A DNA stretch of 64,000 bases, from assembly GCA_013289835.1 (NCBI GenBank), contig JABCZG010000010.1, positions 62,001 to 126,000 on the forward strand, given 5' to 3'. Shown piece by piece: positions 55,114-63,485 of the stretch (positions are counted from its first letter, which is position 1; each line of letters begins with the position of its first letter). The notes beneath the pieces were generated by a model. That model was not told the DNA's origin and made no database searches. It saw nothing but the letters and a program-made list of their open reading frames with translations. This DNA is from Acidobacteriota bacterium (GTDB taxonomy: Bacteria > Acidobacteriota > Terriglobia > Acidiferrales > UBA7541). The translations under genes and the position numbers were made by a program.

Positions 55114-56085
55114 ATGACGCTGCATATCAGCGAAGCGGAAGTGCGGGATGTCCTGACAATGCCGATGGCCATTGAGGCCGTCGAAGAGATTTCGCGCAAG
55201 CAGGCTACCGGGGAAGTGGTGGTGCATCCACGCAGGCGATTCGAATTGCCCGGCGGAGGATTTTTTCATTACATGGCGGCGGCAGATTTTTCCGCGGGGT
55301 TTGTGGCGATGAAGCAGTACACCTACGTTCGTGGAAAGCTTCGTTTCCTCGTTCCGCTCTACGAAATGGCTACGGGTGATCTGCTTGCGCTGATCGAAGC
55401 CGACTATATGGGGCAATTGCGGACCGGAGCGGCCTCTGGCGTGGCTACGAAATATCTGGCGCGCAAGGATGCGCGAATCGTGGCGATCATCGGAACTGGC
55501 GGGCAGGCTCGGACGCAACTGGAAGCGGTGGCCGCGGTGCGAAAGCTGGAATCCGCGCGCGCCTACGGCCGCGATGCCGCCAAACGTGAGAGTTTTTGCA
55601 AAGAGATGTCGGAGCGGCTGGGCGTTTCCGTACAGCCGTGCGCCTCTTCGGGAGAAGCTGTGCGCGGCGCGGATATTGTTTCAACCGCGACGACCACTTC
55701 GCAGCCGGTCGTCGCCGGCGCCGATCTGGCGCCCGGTGCGCACATCAATGCCATCGGCGCGAATCACGCGCACAAGCGCGAACTGGATGACGAAGCAGTG
55801 GCGAGCGCGGACGTCATCGTAGTCGATTCCGTCGAACAGTCGCGGCAGGAAGCAGGAGACCTCATCATCGCGTTTCATGGCGATGAGATTTGTTGGACGG
55901 GAGTTAAGAAACTCTCTGAAGTCGTTGCCGGGAAAGCGAGCGGCAGAACCAGCGATTCGGAAATGACGCTGTTTAAATCGAACGGGATTGCTTCGTGGGA
56001 TTTAGCCGTGGCGATTAAGGTTTATGCGTTGGCGCGAGAACAAGGCCTGGGAAGGGAACTACCGCTCTGGGGTGGCTTGCCGTAG
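55114..56085 (+). CDS. Ornithine cyclodeaminase / mu-crystallin family dehydrogenase
   Basis: A 323-residue NAD(P)-binding protein of the OCD/Mu-crystallin family. Signature positions are the substrate Arg/Lys region (VAMKQYTYVRG), LLALIEADYMGQLRTGAASGVATKYLAR, the Rossmann motif VAIIGTGGQARTQLEA, and the C-terminal TLFKSNGIASWDLAVA. Members deaminate ornithine to proline or make/oxidise imino acids such as alanine or ketimines; the substrate cannot be told. ATG 55114 has better context than GTG 55105. It is isolated from related metabolic genes. Confidence 0.9.
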   Translation: MTLHISEAEVRDVLTMPMAIEAVEEISRKQATGEVVVHPRRRFELPGGGFFHYMAAADFSAGFVAMKQYTYVRGKLRFLVPLYEMATGDLLALIEADYMGQLRTGAASGVATKYLARKDARIVAIIGTGGQARTQLEAVAAVRKLESARAYGRDAAKRESFCKEMSERLGVSVQPCASSGEAVRGADIVSTATTTSQPVVAGADLAPGAHINAIGANHAHKRELDDEAVASADVIVVDSVEQSRQEAGDLIIAFHGDEICWTGVKKLSEVVAGKASGRTSDSEMTLFKSNGIASWDLAVAIKVYALAREQGLGRELPLWGGLP

Positions 56086-56099
56086 GATCAATGACCCGT

Positions 56100-56339
56100 T
56101 TAGTTGCCTTTGCCGCCGAGCTTGCGCCGCAGCACCTCATGCAGCCGCGATTTCACGTCATTTGGAAGTTCCACTAACTTGGCGTCACAGAAAACTTCTA
56201 CCGTTAGTTTTGTCTGATCCACCACCAGTTTGCAGTCATGGCACTCATCGAGATGCCCCTCGATATCCTGTTTCGCCGAGAGTGCAAGCTCGCCATCGAG
56301 GTAATTCGAAAGTTCGCGGATGACGTCGTCGCAGTTCAA
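56100..56339 (-). CDS. Anti-sigma factor with zinc-binding HC2 domain
   Basis: A 79-residue protein of the ZAS type: Cys3, His29, Cys33 and Cys36 (HLDECHDC) form the zinc site that inhibits ECF sigma factors. No membrane helix is present, so it is soluble, unlike many anti-sigma factors. It starts with TTG 56339, overlapping the sigma factor stop by four bases (TTGA), so the two are translationally coupled. Its target is the preceding sigma factor. Confidence 0.92.
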   Translation of the reverse strand: MNCDDVIRELSNYLDGELALSAKQDIEGHLDECHDCKLVVDQTKLTVEVFCDAKLVELPNDVKSRLHEVLRRKLGGKGN

Positions 56340-57007
56340 TTGGTACCAGCCTGTCGAAAATAACGATTCAATTTCTGCCGGAGTTTCAACCGTGCCCGCA
56401 GCAAGCGGGATTTTACCGCAGGTACGGAAATGCCGAGGGTATTGGCGGTTTCTTCGGTGGAAAGCTCTTCAATGTCCCGCAAGACGAAGACCACGCGAAA
56501 ATCGGGCTCCAGTGTATCTATCACATTGGAAAGAATCTCGTGCATTTCAGTCTGCGCAAAGCGCTGCTCGGGACTCGGTCCCCAGTCCTCGATCTCCTGC
56601 GGGATCAGGTTGTCATCGCCTTCGATCGGTTCATCTAAGGAGAATTGGTTCGGGCGGCGCTTCCGGAGCCGCATCAGAGCTTCATTGGCGGCGATGCGCA
56701 CCAACCAAGTGTAAAAGCGTGAGTCTTCGTGGAAATTCTTCAGATGCGAATAGGACTTGAGGAAGGCATCTTGCATCGCGTCTTCGGCGTCTTCGCGATT
56801 TCGCGTGATGTTCATGGTCAGCCGGAAGATTTTCGCTTCGTAGCGGTTCACCAGCTCTTCGAACGCCTTGGTATCGCCGCGCTTGGCTGCGGCAACCAGG
56901 AGGTGTTCGTCCTCGCGGGCAACGCTGGACGGCAATCGGTGAGGGTTCGGTGCGTTCAATGGTTTAGGCGACCCCATTAGAGGCCACGTACTCGCTTTCG
57001 CATCCAT
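56336..57007 (-). CDS. ECF RNA polymerase sigma factor
   Basis: A sigma-70 ECF family protein of 223 residues. Region 2 shows FEELVNRYEAKIFRLTMNIT and DAEDAMQDAFLKSY (-10 recognition), and region 4 shows LRDIEELSTEETANTLGIS with VKSRLLRARLKLR (-35 recognition). It resembles the RpoE-like group. The N-terminal 45 residues are poorly conserved and the start is uncertain: ATG 57007 is used, ATG 56977 or TTG 57025 are possible. It is followed by its anti-sigma factor with a 4-bp overlap. Confidence 0.92.
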   Translation of the reverse strand: MDAKASTWPLMGSPKPLNAPNPHRLPSSVAREDEHLLVAAAKRGDTKAFEELVNRYEAKIFRLTMNITRNREDAEDAMQDAFLKSYSHLKNFHEDSRFYTWLVRIAANEALMRLRKRRPNQFSLDEPIEGDDNLIPQEIEDWGPSPEQRFAQTEMHEILSNVIDTLEPDFRVVFVLRDIEELSTEETANTLGISVPAVKSRLLRARLKLRQKLNRYFRQAGTN

Positions 57008-57303
57008 AAATGTAGCACAGAGCAACGAAACACCTCTGCTGTCCTCCTTATTCGATGATGGTGCTGTGCGTGGGATTCAGAAAAAAAGCTTAAGTTACAA
57101 GGCATTTGGCCGGCTGTCTCCACTGCGGGGCGAATTCCCGTAGTTTCATTGCTGCTTAGACCGTACGGTTCTTGCCAGGGTAGATATAGCCGGCGACGGA
57201 CAATTTATTTAGGCCATTGGGAGCCCCGGGCGGCCCATGTCAAGAAGCACGCAGCTCTCACCAAGGCTTCGTCGGAATGTCGAAGGCGTAGTAAGCTGTG
57301 ATT

Positions 57304-57834
57304 ATGCGAACGCTGCCCGACCACCTTCGCAAAGGCATGAAGCTCGTGATCGTAGGCTGCAATCCGAGCGAGTCGTCCGTGCGCGTGGGCCATTATTATG
57401 CGGGCCGCGGCAATGAATTCTGGCCCATGCTTCACGAAGGCGGCGTGGTTCCCGAGCCGTTTGATTACCACGACGACAAGCGGGTCATCGAGTTTGGCGT
57501 CGGTCTCACCGACCTGGTCAAGCGTCCCACGAAAGGCATCGAAGAATTGAAGCGCGAGGATTATGCAGAGGGGCGCATTGTGCTTTCGCAAAAGCTCGAA
57601 GAATTTGCGCCTCATGTGGTGGCTTTCAACGGGAAGCTCACCTACGAACAATTTTCGCAGCGTAAATGCAAATACGGAATCCAAAAAGAGTTGTTGTATG
57701 GCGCGCGTGTCTATGTGCTGCCGTCCACCAGCGGGGCCAATGCGCAGGGAAAGAGCGAGAAGTTGCGGCATTTTCGCAAGCTCGCGCAGCTGGTAGCGCG
57801 CACGGAAAAAGAACGCGATACCAAAGGATCGTAA
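57304..57834 (+). CDS. mug: Mismatch-specific uracil/thymine DNA glycosylase (Mug family)
   Basis: A 176-residue DNA repair enzyme of the uracil-DNA glycosylase superfamily, family 2, excising uracil or thymine from G mismatches. Motif 1 is VGCNPSESSVRVGHYYAG, with the catalytic Asn of GxNP, followed by GNEFWPMLHEGG; motif 2 is VLPSTSGANA. ATG 57304 is chosen over GTG 57298. The gene is followed after 13 bp by an enoyl-CoA hydratase gene. Confidence 0.88.
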   Translation: MRTLPDHLRKGMKLVIVGCNPSESSVRVGHYYAGRGNEFWPMLHEGGVVPEPFDYHDDKRVIEFGVGLTDLVKRPTKGIEELKREDYAEGRIVLSQKLEEFAPHVVAFNGKLTYEQFSQRKCKYGIQKELLYGARVYVLPSTSGANAQGKSEKLRHFRKLAQLVARTEKERDTKGS

Positions 57835-57847
57835 CGCGGAGGCCGCC

Positions 57848-58663
57848 ATGAGCAACGCTCCACAAACCGCGCAAGCCGGGTCCGTCCTACTTGAGACCAA
57901 GCATGAGAGCATCGTCACGTTAGTGATGAACCGCCCGGATCGCTTGAACGCCTTGAACAACGAACTCGCTTCCGCGCTCAACGAGGCGCTGAGACGCATC
58001 TCCGAAGATGACACCGTCAACGTGGTGGTGATCACGGGCGCGGGCCGGGCCTTTTGCGCGGGTGGGGATCTTGGCGCCATCGGGAAAGGCCGGCAGACCG
58101 GCGCGACGCATGACTTGGAGCCGTTGCTGCGCGCGGGGATGCAGGCCGTATTGAAGATGCGCACGATGCCCCAGCCGGTCATCGCGGCCGTGAATGGCGC
58201 GGCCGCCGGGGCGGGGATGAACATCGCTCTTGCTGCGGACATGAGGATCGCCGCGGAGGAAGCGACGTTTGGTCAGAATTTCGCGAGAGTCGGGCTTTTC
58301 CCGGACTATGGCGGCACGTTTTTCCTGCCGCAGCTGGTGGGCCCTGCCAAGGCGGCCGAACTTTTCTACACTGGCGATATGATTGACGCCAAGACTGCGC
58401 TTAACCTTGGAATAGTCAATCATGTCGTACCTGCTGCCGGGCTCGAAGGGGAAGTGAAAGCGCTTGCGCAGAAAATCGCGCAAGGTCCGGCGGTAGCGAT
58501 CCGCGCCGTCAAAAGAGCCCTGTTCGGTAGCGAAGGAAAAGAACTCGCCAAGGCGCTGGAGCACGAGGTGCAGGAACAAATTCGCTGCTATCTTTCGGAA
58601 GACTGCAGCGAGGGGATTCGCGCGTTTCTCGAGAAGAGACATCCCAAATTTCAGGGCAAGTAA
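57848..58663 (+). CDS. Enoyl-CoA hydratase/isomerase family protein
   Basis: A 271-residue crotonase-fold enzyme that hydrates or isomerises acyl-CoA double bonds. Oxyanion-hole segments are AFCAGGDLGAIG and NGAAAGAGMNIALAADMRIA. At the catalytic acid positions, ATFGQNFARVGLFPDYGG has Asp in place of one of the Glu residues of the classical hydratase, so the exact reaction may differ (hydratase, isomerase or PaaG-type). GGAGG precedes ATG 57848. Beta-oxidation partners are not in the window. Confidence 0.9.
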   Translation: MSNAPQTAQAGSVLLETKHESIVTLVMNRPDRLNALNNELASALNEALRRISEDDTVNVVVITGAGRAFCAGGDLGAIGKGRQTGATHDLEPLLRAGMQAVLKMRTMPQPVIAAVNGAAAGAGMNIALAADMRIAAEEATFGQNFARVGLFPDYGGTFFLPQLVGPAKAAELFYTGDMIDAKTALNLGIVNHVVPAAGLEGEVKALAQKIAQGPAVAIRAVKRALFGSEGKELAKALEHEVQEQIRCYLSEDCSEGIRAFLEKRHPKFQGK

Positions 58664-58765
58664 AACCCCTCTTGCAATCGCCACAACCCTTATGACTGTG
58701 TTTCAAGCCACCGTACAGTTCGAGAATCTCTGGACGGGGGCACATCGGATCGGAAGGAAAGATAG

Positions 58766-59089
58766 ATGGATGAATTGGAGATAACGCCGGCGGCCGTGAA
58801 GGCGCGGCTGGATAGCGGCGAAAAATTGGTGCTGATAGATGTGCGCGAGCCTTGGGAGCACCAGCTTTGCAGGATTGAGGGCGCGACGCTCATTCCGCTG
58901 GGCACGCTTGCGGCTAGCTTGCAGACGCTCCCGGATGTGGACGAATTGGTCTGCTACTGCCATCACGGCATGCGCAGCCTGGACGCGGCGGCGTGGCTGC
59001 GGTTTCAAGGCATTGAGAAAGCGAAGTCGCTGTCTGGCGGGATTGAGCGCTGGTCGGTGGAGATCGATCCGAAAGTTCCGAGATATTAG
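58766..59089 (+). CDS. Rhodanese-like sulfurtransferase
   Basis: A 107-residue single-domain rhodanese. The active-site loop CYCHHGMRS carries the sulfur-accepting Cys in the usual C-x5 loop, followed by AAAWLRFQGIEKAKSLSGGIERWS. Such proteins shuttle sulfane sulfur for tRNA thiolation, Fe-S cluster work or detoxification. It precedes the selenoprotein gene by 76 bp with two hairpins between them, so it may be co-transcribed with it. Confidence 0.92.
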   Translation: MDELEITPAAVKARLDSGEKLVLIDVREPWEHQLCRIEGATLIPLGTLAASLQTLPDVDELVCYCHHGMRSLDAAAWLRFQGIEKAKSLSGGIERWSVEIDPKVPRY

Positions 59090-59127
59090 CGGCAGGGTTG
59101 CCGCGATAGGCGCAGTGGTGCTGCGCC
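59089..59127. repeat. Two small hairpins downstream of the rhodanese gene
   Basis: GCGGCA (59089-59094) pairs with TGCCGC (59099-59104), and GGCGCAG (59109-59115) pairs with CTGCGCC (59121-59127). They resemble dispersed palindromic elements. They are also in the 5' region of the selenoprotein gene. Confidence 0.7.
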
Positions 59128-59165
59128 CCTACAAAGAAATGGAAACGCCAGAGGGGAAGAAAGTC

Positions 59166-59519
59166 TTGCCAAAAATAAAAATCAAATTTCTGCAAAAGCC
59201 GACGTGAACCACGTGCCGCAGAGCAAGAGGTCTCTTGCTGGAGTTGGGAGCGGAGCTGGAGTCGCGCGATTTGGACAAGGAGCGGCTGTCGGAAGCCGAG
59301 ATCGAAGCGCTGATTGGCGAGCGTGATTACAAAGAGTTTCTGAATACGCGAAATGATCTTTATCGCACGCGGAGGATGGAGGATCATCCGCCATCCCGAG
59401 CGGAAGCCGTCAAGCTCATGGCGAAGAACCCCAATCTGATTCGCAGACCTGTGGTGCTTCGCGGATCACAAATGGTGCTTGGCTTTGATGAAGAGGCTTA
59501 CAAGAAGCTGCTGAGATGA
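59166..59519 (+). CDS. Probable selenoprotein of the ArsC/Spx thioredoxin-like family (in-frame UGA)
   Basis: Reading TGA 59205-59207 as selenocysteine joins two apparent ORFs into one 117-residue protein: KIKIKFLQKPT-U-TTC-RRARGLLLELG. Sec14 and Cys17 form a UxxC redox motif where ArsC/Spx proteins have CxxC or Cys. The remainder is a typical ArsC-like fold (YKEFLNTRNDLYR, HPPSRAEAVKLM, NLIRRPVVLRG, GFDEEAYKKLL). A SECIS follows the TGA. TTG 59166, ten bases after GAGGGG, is the better start; ATG 59139 lies inside a repeat-like stretch. Likely substrates are disulfides, oxyanions or other redox proteins. It could also be a broken gene, but the intact flanks argue against that. No sel genes are in this window. 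Confidence 0.85.
59208..59246 (+). promoter_or_regulatory. SECIS element downstream of the UGA codon
   Basis: AGCAAGA (59222-59228) and TCTTGCT (59233-59239) form a perfect seven-bp stem closing a GGTC loop (59229-59232). The GG of the loop is 22 nt past the TGA, near the 19 nt in Escherichia coli fdhF, which has the same GGUC loop that binds SelB. This is the expected layout of a bacterial Sec insertion element. Confidence 0.85.
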
Positions 59520-59556
59520 AAGCTTGGCTGCTAGTGGAAAACGAAAAGAATCTACG

Positions 59557-60114
59557 ATGAAATCGCTGGCAGAGAAAATCGTCATTCAACAGGGCGACCT
59601 GACGGAGATGGACACGGACGCCATCGTCAACGCGGCGAACAATGATTTGATTCTTGGCGCTGGCGTTGCGGGAGCCATCCGCCGGAAGGGTGGCGAAGAA
59701 ATTCAGCGCGAGTGCGACGCCATAGGCAGCATTCCCATTGGCTATGCTGCCATCACCACCGGTGGAAAACTGAAAGCGCACTTTGTAATCCACGCCGCCA
59801 GCATGGCGCTGGGTGGAAAGACGAGTGCGGATGCCCTGCGCAATTCCACGTCGCATTCTTTGCGCATCGCCAGCGAGCGCGGCCTCAAATCCATCGCGTT
59901 TCCTGCTGTCGGCACGGGAATCGCCGGCTTCCCGCTGAAAGAGTGCGCGGAGATCATGCTTCGCGAAGCCGCGGGGCATCTGCGCGGCGAAACTTCGCTG
60001 GAAACAATTTACTTTGTGCTGTTCGATGAAGTGGCCGAAGGAATCTTCAAGCGGGCGTGGAAGCAGATTCAGGCGGAGGCCCCTGGTGGCGCCGCCGGAG
60101 CCCATGGGGCGTGA
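59557..60114 (+). CDS. Macro domain (ADP-ribose-binding) protein
   Basis: A 185-residue protein that is almost entirely a macro domain. Landmarks are VIQQGDLTEMDTDAIVNAANNDLILGAGVAGAI, GYAAITTGGKL and SIAFPAVGTGIAGFPLKEC. The NAAN and glycine-rich loops bind ADP-ribose; several relatives hydrolyse O-acetyl-ADP-ribose or remove ADP-ribose from proteins. ATG 59557 is chosen; the frame is open from 59524. Its stop overlaps the next gene's GTG start by four bases, so the two are translationally coupled. Confidence 0.93.
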   Translation: MKSLAEKIVIQQGDLTEMDTDAIVNAANNDLILGAGVAGAIRRKGGEEIQRECDAIGSIPIGYAAITTGGKLKAHFVIHAASMALGGKTSADALRNSTSHSLRIASERGLKSIAFPAVGTGIAGFPLKECAEIMLREAAGHLRGETSLETIYFVLFDEVAEGIFKRAWKQIQAEAPGGAAGAHGA

Positions 60115-61232
60115 CGCCGCTCGCGGAACTGCTCGCCAGCCGTATTCGGCGCCATGGGCCGTTACCTTTCGCCGACTTCATGCGCGAATGCCTCTACCAT
60201 CCGCTTCACGGCTATTACTCGAAAGCTGAATCGACGCGCTTCGCGGACTACTACACGAGCGTGGATATGCATCCGATTTTTGGCCGGCTGCTCGCGCGGC
60301 AGTTCGCGGAAATGTGGGAACACCTCGGCAGCCCAGCCGAATTCATGCTTGTCGAAGCGGGAGCGGGCGTTGGCCGCCTTGCAGGCCACATTCTCGATTT
60401 CTGTGCGGCGAAGATCCCAGCGTTTTACGGAGCGTTGCGTTACGTGGCCGTCGAGCGCTCTGCGGCGCGCATCGAGCAAGCGACGCAGCGCCTTCAGGAG
60501 CATGGTCACAACGGCCATTTCGCAATTGCCATCGAAATTCCATCGCGCATTCCCGTGGGCTGCCTTTTTTCGAACGAGCTAATGGATGCTTTGCCCGTTC
60601 ATCGGGTAATTTTCCAGGAAGGTGCGTTGAAAGAAATTCTTGTCGGTCTAGACGCGGGCCAATTTGTAGACGTTGTGGCGCCCGTCTCCACATGCGCCAT
60701 CAACGATTATTTTTCTACGCAAAGCATCGTGCTCAGCGAAGGCCAGCACGCGGAAGCGAGCCTGGAGGCCTGTGACTGGATCACAGAGGTGGGCCGCCGT
60801 CTTGAGCGCGGCTACGTGCTCACGATCGATTACGGCCATCGCGCTGCGGAGCTGTTCGATGATCACCACACGCGCGGCACACTTTTGGCGTACTACGACC
60901 ATCGCGTTTCGGAAAATTTCTATGCCACACCGGGAGAACAGGACCTGACTGCTCACGTGAATTTCACCGCGCTTGAGCTATGGGGGAAACGCGCAGGTTT
61001 GGATTCCGTCGGGCTCACCTCGCAGACGGGTTTTCTTCTCGCGCTGGGGCAGCGAAATGAATTCGCTGATCTCTACGATGACGGACAATCCGAAACCGAG
61101 CGCGTTCAGGCGCGGCTGCAACTCAAAACACTCATCCATCCGGAAGGAATGGGCGAACGGTTTCAGGTTCTCATTCAGCAAAAAGGAGCCGCGGATTCGA
61201 ATTTAACGGGGCTACCGGCATTGCATGGATGA
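60111..61232 (+). CDS. MidA/NDUFAF7-type SAM-dependent methyltransferase
   Basis: A 373-residue protein-arginine-type methyltransferase of the DUF185/MidA family. It begins LAELLASRIRRHGPLPFADFM, followed by YHPLHGYYSK, the SAM-binding EAGAGVGRLAGHILDF, and FSNELMDALPVHRV. The human homologue NDUFAF7 methylates a complex I subunit; the bacterial target is unknown. The GTG 60111 start overlaps the macro domain gene stop (GTGA), so co-expression is expected. The frame is open from 60057 but that would overlap the previous gene. Confidence 0.92.
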   Translation: MTPLAELLASRIRRHGPLPFADFMRECLYHPLHGYYSKAESTRFADYYTSVDMHPIFGRLLARQFAEMWEHLGSPAEFMLVEAGAGVGRLAGHILDFCAAKIPAFYGALRYVAVERSAARIEQATQRLQEHGHNGHFAIAIEIPSRIPVGCLFSNELMDALPVHRVIFQEGALKEILVGLDAGQFVDVVAPVSTCAINDYFSTQSIVLSEGQHAEASLEACDWITEVGRRLERGYVLTIDYGHRAAELFDDHHTRGTLLAYYDHRVSENFYATPGEQDLTAHVNFTALELWGKRAGLDSVGLTSQTGFLLALGQRNEFADLYDDGQSETERVQARLQLKTLIHPEGMGERFQVLIQQKGAADSNLTGLPALHG

Positions 61233-61264
61233 ATTGACCGCGGATCGGCTATTGCCGCTTCCTT

Positions 61265-63424
61265 TTATCTTCCAGCAAATTGATCGGGCTTTTTCAGCGT
61301 TGGCCGTTCGCCGGAAGCTGGAGCAGGTATGTCGGCCGCAGGTTTGACGCTCGGAGTGTTAGCAGGAGTCGCGACAGAAGTTCCGCCTTCCGAGTACGCC
61401 TTCTTCAGAAATCCTTCGGCCGCCTGCTGAGCGCCGCCGGTGTCGTCGTTCGTTTGCTTTGCTTTACTGTATTCATTTACGGCGCGTTCGCGCTGTCCGA
61501 GTAAGTCAAATATCCTGCCGAGATAAATGTGGCTCCAGACTTCCGTCCATTTTTCCGAGGGCTCGGGAACGGTTTGCAGAGCTTCGCGAAACGCGTTCGC
61601 CGCCGCTTGATAATTCTTCTGGTAGAAAAATGCTTCCCCCATGCGGAAATTCGCGAGCGGCCTGCCCGGTTGAATGGAGAGCGCGCGCTGGTACTGAGTC
61701 ACCGCGTCATAAAAGCGCCCCTGTTCGGCAAGCTCTTCGCCGCGCGCCACTGCCGCGCGTGCCCGCAAGGCTGCGCTGCCTTTCAAGATCACGTTGTTGG
61801 GATCAATCTTGATTCCGCCCGGCTTCGGCCGTCCAAATGTCTCGACGGTAAAGCCCGATTCCGTGCCGATCACATCCACGGTTCGAAGTTCGGGATTTCC
61901 TTCCGTATCGATCCGCAGGTCCACTGGCATGTGAAAGGTATCCAGCGGCTGCTTGAGCTTGCCGACCACGCGAAATCCCTTGGGCGTCCGGTACACGGTG
62001 TACTCCAGCGAAAACTCCGGTATACCCGTCGAATTCAGCCATTGCGCGAAAAAGCCTCGCAAGTTCGGCGGGTCCTGCGGCGGTTTCACCGAAGCATCCG
62101 CGCGTTTTTGCGCAATATTGACAAAATCATCGATGCGCGCGGCCTTCTCCGCAAATTGAAAGTAGAAATCGCGCAGCGCAGATTTGAAGGCAACGTCGCC
62201 CATCTGCGCGCGCAGCATGTGAAAAACCATCGCACCCTTGTTCATCACCACCGACCGGTAATCGGGCGAGTAGGGCGCCAGGCGCGCAGCCTGCGCGATG
62301 GGAGCGGCGTCCTCGTACATCAACGAGCCCACGGCAAACTCGTCCACCACTTTCAAGCCGGCTTCCTTGCCGGCGTTCTGTTCGGCGTACAACGCTTCGG
62401 AATAACGCGCCAGCCCGTCGGTGATCCAAACGTCGCCGGGAGTCGCCGGCAGGACTTGCACTCCCCACCATTGCGATGCCACCAAGCGCGCGATGGTTCG
62501 GTCACTCGCCCGCGGATCCCAGATGCGCTGGCTCAGCAGCAACACTCCGGGCGCGGCAAAATCGCGCACGGTTCCATCCGGTATCTGAATCACAGAAAAA
62601 GTCGGATCGGGGATAGGTCCAAACATGTCAGAAAAAATGGTTACCGACCGCGCGACGCTGTCCGCGAACTGCTGTGCATTGTCGGACGCTGTCCGTGGCG
62701 CGTAAACGGCGACATTGATCCCCTCAGCCTGCTTTGGATTCAACTGGAGATTGCTGCCGGCCACGAACGTCCCGTTGGGCGCCAGATTCTTGCATTCAAA
62801 CGTGTACAGCAGCCTGTTGCCTTCCACTGGGTTCTTGCCCGCCATCGGCGTGGGAGCCGTTGACTTGCCCGTTCCCGCCACGGCGAACGTATCCGGAACA
62901 TTCAGCCGGAACGTAGCCGTATAGCGATTTGCAGGAAAGTTGGTCAGCGGGAACCATCGTCCAGGCAGCAACAGATAGGCACCATCATGGTTGATGACTG
63001 CCGCGCGCACGCCCGGTACGGGACTGTTCTCTTCATTAGCGAGCAGTCCGCCGTAGGTGAATGTCAGAATTACATGTCCGCCGGCCGCGACGGGCGTCAA
63101 CAATTGCACGACCACAAAAAGCGAATTCTGATTATCGCGGGTAAAACTCAGCGACTTGCCATCCGCGGACTTCACATCCCGCACGATCAAATTCGGGTGC
63201 AATTCCACGCGCACGCTGCTGGCGACTTCCACGGCCTTGAAATCAACTTTTGCCGTGGCGTTTATCGCTTGCCCGATGGCGTCCAGCGACGCGGAAACAT
63301 CGTAGTTCTCCGCGAGAAAAGGCGCGGGCCGCGGCCCCTGCGCGCGCAGGGGGACTGCGGTGCAAACCAGAAGAAAAAACGCAATAGCGCAAATCGCGCC
63401 TGAGACTCTTCCACGTAGGGCCAT
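61265..63424 (-). CDS. Secreted M1-peptidase-like protein without catalytic residues, with TPR tail
   Basis: A 719-residue exported protein. Signal peptide residues 1-30 precede an M1 aminopeptidase-like N-terminal beta domain (VILTFTYGGLL) and catalytic-domain fold. The zinc motif HExxH is replaced by R313-L-V-A-S317 (ARLVASQWWG), and the third ligand Glu by Asp336 (TDGLARY). Three metal ligands and the general base are therefore altered at once, and peptidase activity should be absent. Residues about 560-680 form TPR repeats (YDAVTQYQRALSIQPGRPL). ATG 63424 has AAGGGG upstream. It may bind peptides or act as an envelope scaffold. Confidence 0.85.
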   Translation of the reverse strand: MALRGRVSGAICAIAFFLLVCTAVPLRAQGPRPAPFLAENYDVSASLDAIGQAINATAKVDFKAVEVASSVRVELHPNLIVRDVKSADGKSLSFTRDNQNSLFVVVQLLTPVAAGGHVILTFTYGGLLANEENSPVPGVRAAVINHDGAYLLLPGRWFPLTNFPANRYTATFRLNVPDTFAVAGTGKSTAPTPMAGKNPVEGNRLLYTFECKNLAPNGTFVAGSNLQLNPKQAEGINVAVYAPRTASDNAQQFADSVARSVTIFSDMFGPIPDPTFSVIQIPDGTVRDFAAPGVLLLSQRIWDPRASDRTIARLVASQWWGVQVLPATPGDVWITDGLARYSEALYAEQNAGKEAGLKVVDEFAVGSLMYEDAAPIAQAARLAPYSPDYRSVVMNKGAMVFHMLRAQMGDVAFKSALRDFYFQFAEKAARIDDFVNIAQKRADASVKPPQDPPNLRGFFAQWLNSTGIPEFSLEYTVYRTPKGFRVVGKLKQPLDTFHMPVDLRIDTEGNPELRTVDVIGTESGFTVETFGRPKPGGIKIDPNNVILKGSAALRARAAVARGEELAEQGRFYDAVTQYQRALSIQPGRPLANFRMGEAFFYQKNYQAAANAFREALQTVPEPSEKWTEVWSHIYLGRIFDLLGQRERAVNEYSKAKQTNDDTGGAQQAAEGFLKKAYSEGGTSVATPANTPSVKPAADIPAPASGERPTLKKPDQFAGR

Positions 63425-63485
63425 CGGACCCCTTTCAACCAGATTCAAACCGGGACTCCGGTACACCTATAGGATACCAAACCCC

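Noticed and set aside
59235..59519. A separate 94-residue protein starting at TTG 59235
   Set aside because: This starts inside the SECIS stem and lacks the first strand and redox site of its own fold. Reading through TGA 59205 gives the full family sequence.
59166..59519. Ordinary pseudogene with a nonsense mutation
   Set aside because: The single stop lies exactly at the redox Cys position, no other damage is seen, and a SECIS-like hairpin follows, so selenocysteine is more likely.
61529..62863. 444-residue plus-strand frame opposite the M1-like gene
   Set aside because: His/Arg-rich shadow with no family features.
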